Source: Pasteurellaceae bacterium (GTDB lineage: Bacteria > Pseudomonadota > Gammaproteobacteria > Enterobacterales > Pasteurellaceae). Taken from it: DNA of 62,764 bases. The position numbers were made by a program, and so were the translations under genes. A model generated the notes under the pieces. The model ran no database searches. It had not been told where the DNA came from and was given only the letters and a program-made list of their open reading frames with translations. Position 1 is the first letter of the stretch; the number at the start of each line of letters is the position of its first letter. The stretch spans positions 1 through 62,764 of the forward strand of contig CAAEJV010000029.1 of the NCBI GenBank assembly GCA_900756155.1. Direction: 5' to 3'. Shown here piece by piece: positions 61,181-62,764 of this stretch.

Positions 61181-62443
61181 ATGCATCTTACAGAACTTAA
61201 AAATACGCCTGTTTCTGATCTTGTGAAACTTGGCGAAGAACAAATGGGTTTGGAAAATCTTGCCCGTTTACGTAAACAAGATATTGTTTTTGCTATTTTA
61301 AAACAACACGCCAAGAGCGGTGAAGATATTTTTGGCGGCGGCGTGTTGGAGATTTTACCCGATGGTTTCGGTTTCTTACGCTCCGCAGACAGTTCCTACC
61401 TTGCTGGTCCTGATGACATCTACGTCTCTCCAAGTCAAATTCGTCGTTTCAATCTTCAAACTGGTGATAAAATCGAAGGTAAAATCCGTCCACCAAAAGA
61501 AGGCGAACGCTATTTTGCACTTTTAAAAGTCGACCAAGTCAACGATGACAAACCTGAAGTCTCTCGTAGCAAAATCCTTTTCGAAAACTTAACGCCATTA
61601 CATGCTAATTCTCGTTTAAGAATGGAACGTGGTAATGGTTCAACTGAAGATTTAACAGCACGTATTTTAGATTTAGCCTCTCCAATTGGTAAAGGTCAGC
61701 GTGGTCTTATCGTGGCTCCGCCAAAAGCAGGTAAAACCATGTTGTTACAAAATATTGCACAAAGCATCACGCACAACTATCCAGAATGTGAACTTATTGT
61801 GCTTTTAATCGATGAGCGCCCCGAAGAAGTAACAGAAATGCAACGCTCAGTTAAAGGTGAAGTCATTGCCTCAACCTTTGATGAACCAGCTGCTCGTCAC
61901 GTTCAAGTGGCAGAAATGGTTATCGAGAAAGCAAAACGTTCTGTAGAGCACAAAAAAGACGTAGTGATTTTACTCGACTCTATCACGCGTTTAGCTCGTG
62001 CTTACAATACTGTTACGCCAGCATCTGGTAAAATTCTTTCTGGTGGTGTGGATGCAAATGCTTTACATCGTCCAAAACGTTTCTTTGGTGCAGCGCGTAA
62101 CGTAGAAGAAGGTGGTAGTTTAACCATTATTGCAACCGCACTTGTAGATACCGGTTCAAAAATGGATGAGGTTATCTTTGAAGAATTTAAAGGTACCGGT
62201 AATATGGAATTACATCTTTCTCGCAAAATCGCTGAAAAACGTGTGTTCCCAGCAATCGACTTCAACCGTTCAGGTACGCGTAAAGAAGACTTACTTACCA
62301 CACCAGATGAATTACAAAAAATGTGGATTCTACGCAAAATCCTTAACCCAATGGGTGAAGTGGAAGCGATGGAATTCCTCATCGACAAACTTATGGTGGC
62401 GAAAACCAACGATGAGTTTTTTGAAATTATGAAGCGGTCTTAA
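61181..62443 (+). CDS. rho: Transcription termination factor Rho
   Basis: Rho is a hexameric RNA helicase that ends transcription. The 420 residues are one more than E. coli, with an extra residue in LGEEQMGLENLARLRKQD. The N-terminal RNA-binding domain has DGFGFLRSADSSYL. Walker A is VAPPKAGKTMLLQ (PPKAGKT 180-186), Walker B ILLDSITRLARAYN, and Q/R-loop blocks end SGTRKEDLL. ATG 61181 is chosen since MHLTELKNTPVSDL is conserved. A long leader of about 100 bases precedes it. Confidence 0.98.
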   Translation: MHLTELKNTPVSDLVKLGEEQMGLENLARLRKQDIVFAILKQHAKSGEDIFGGGVLEILPDGFGFLRSADSSYLAGPDDIYVSPSQIRRFNLQTGDKIEGKIRPPKEGERYFALLKVDQVNDDKPEVSRSKILFENLTPLHANSRLRMERGNGSTEDLTARILDLASPIGKGQRGLIVAPPKAGKTMLLQNIAQSITHNYPECELIVLLIDERPEEVTEMQRSVKGEVIASTFDEPAARHVQVAEMVIEKAKRSVEHKKDVVILLDSITRLARAYNTVTPASGKILSGGVDANALHRPKRFFGAARNVEEGGSLTIIATALVDTGSKMDEVIFEEFKGTGNMELHLSRKIAEKRVFPAIDFNRSGTRKEDLLTTPDELQKMWILRKILNPMGEVEAMEFLIDKLMVAKTNDEFFEIMKRS

Positions 62444-62463
62444 TTCTGACCGAACTTAAAAAC

Positions 62464-62493
62464 AAAAAAGGCTTGGAAAACCAAGCCTTTTTT
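62464..62493 (+). terminator. Bidirectional terminator between rho and rplS
   Basis: AAAAAAGGCTTGG (62464-62476) and CCAAGCCTTTTTT (62481-62493) form a 13-bp perfect stem with a four-A loop. Confidence 0.93.
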
Positions 62494-62503
62494 ATTTTGC
62501 GAA

Positions 62504-62764
62504 TTATTCGCCCAAACGCTCTTTAATACGAGCTGATTTACCTGAACGTTCACGTAAGTAGTAAAGTTTAGCTTTACGTACTGCACCTTTACGTTTAACA
62601 GCGATAGAATCTACAGCTGGAGAGTGAGTTTGGAATACACGCTCAACACCTACGCCGTTAGAAATTTTACGTAAAGTAAATGCTGAGTGCAAGCCACGGT
62701 TACGAATTGCAATAACCACGCCTTCGAATGCTTGCAAACGACGTTTGCTACCTTCAACTACCCA
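62504..62764 (-). CDS. rplS: 50S ribosomal protein L19 (3' part)
   Basis: The last 86 codons of rplS run to the window edge; the reading frame continues beyond position 62764. The visible part starts WVVEGSKRRLQAFEGVVIAI and ends RIKERLGE, diagnostic of L19, which lies at the 30S-50S interface. The 5' end is outside the window. Confidence 0.97.
   Translation of the reverse strand, partial: WVVEGSKRRLQAFEGVVIAIRNRGLHSAFTLRKISNGVGVERVFQTHSPAVDSIAVKRKGAVRKAKLYYLRERSGKSARIKERLGE

Larger units (their letters stand above)
1..62764. repeat. Dispersed Hin-type DNA uptake sequences (USS)
   Basis: The 9-mer AAGTGCGGT, or its complement ACCGCACTT, occurs about 43 times by eye. Examples lie at 1585, 2965, 2982, 3546, 3641, 7078, 8096, 9048, 12373, 14772, 14789, 15410, 16220, 17170, 17187, 19704, 27581, 41885, 41917, 43309 and 43341. 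It is the core uptake signal of the H. influenzae clade, recognised during natural transformation. Several copies form head-to-head pairs that make rho-independent terminators after tgt, fadR, cyuA and tsuB. Many others lie inside coding sequence. Confidence 0.93.

Overview
The window is chromosomal DNA from a Pasteurellaceae bacterium, most likely a Haemophilus species close to H. influenzae, H. haemolyticus or H. parainfluenzae. I count by eye about 43 copies of the Hin-type DNA uptake sequence core AAGTGCGGT/ACCGCACTT, roughly one per 1.5 kb. Many are paired as inverted repeats that double as terminators. Protein sequences and local gene clusters also match what I recall of the H. influenzae genome. 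The species is an inference; the uptake sequences are visible directly.

Layout. 1-436 is the trailing end of a CRISPR array with a type I-C-like repeat; no cas genes are in view. 581-7003 holds queA, tgt, a hemerythrin-like protein, a TusA-like protein and yajC-secD-secF. 7086-11742 (minus) holds tqsA, glnB, mog and clpB; clpB has a sigma-32-like promoter and an internal start. 11878-15381 holds fau with 6S RNA, bamD, rluD and pgeF. 15430-20156 holds ruvX-yqgE-rsmE, fadR, nhaB and dsbB. 20231-27482 (minus) is a purine and one-carbon block: purH, a nested-palindrome element, purD, a DUF711 protein, two paralogous lipoproteins, glyA and a DUF1294 protein, with a PurR operator at purH. 27661-32005 holds a DoxX protein, dsbD, arcA, smpB and a zinc-free L31/L36 pair behind a Fur-family box. 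32058-36901 holds obgE, a DMT permease, rpmA, rplU, ispB and queH. 36951-43838 holds zapA, polA, a cupin, cyuA, the thiosulfate pair tsuA-tsuB and a YhcH-family protein. 44082-51198 holds pnp with a long folded leader, nlpI, deaD, mltF, an undescribed 47-codon basic ORF and raiA. 51444-57562 holds a Na+/alanine-glycine symporter under a tandem glycine riboswitch, tktA, smp, serB and yajQ. 57563-59518 is a small AT-rich accessory patch containing a decayed serB/yajQ duplication. 59576-62764 holds argH with a double ARG box, rho and the 3' part of rplS.

Most genes are housekeeping. Three queuosine genes (queA, tgt, queH) lie here. Glycine and one-carbon metabolism recurs in glyA, fau, purH/purD and the glycine-riboswitch transporter. 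Thiol and redox functions recur in dsbB, dsbD and the TusA-like, cyuA and tsuAB genes.

The parts that look most worth following are: the serB/yajQ remnant, formed by two deletions between short direct repeats and abutting a gene that has lost its start; the tsuAB cassette flanked by identical 43-bp terminators; the pnp leader duplex; the 115-bp nested palindrome inside purHD; the lipoprotein pair plus DUF711 gene inserted in the purine block; and the small basic ORF beside raiA. I did not find a clear, entirely new multi-gene system.
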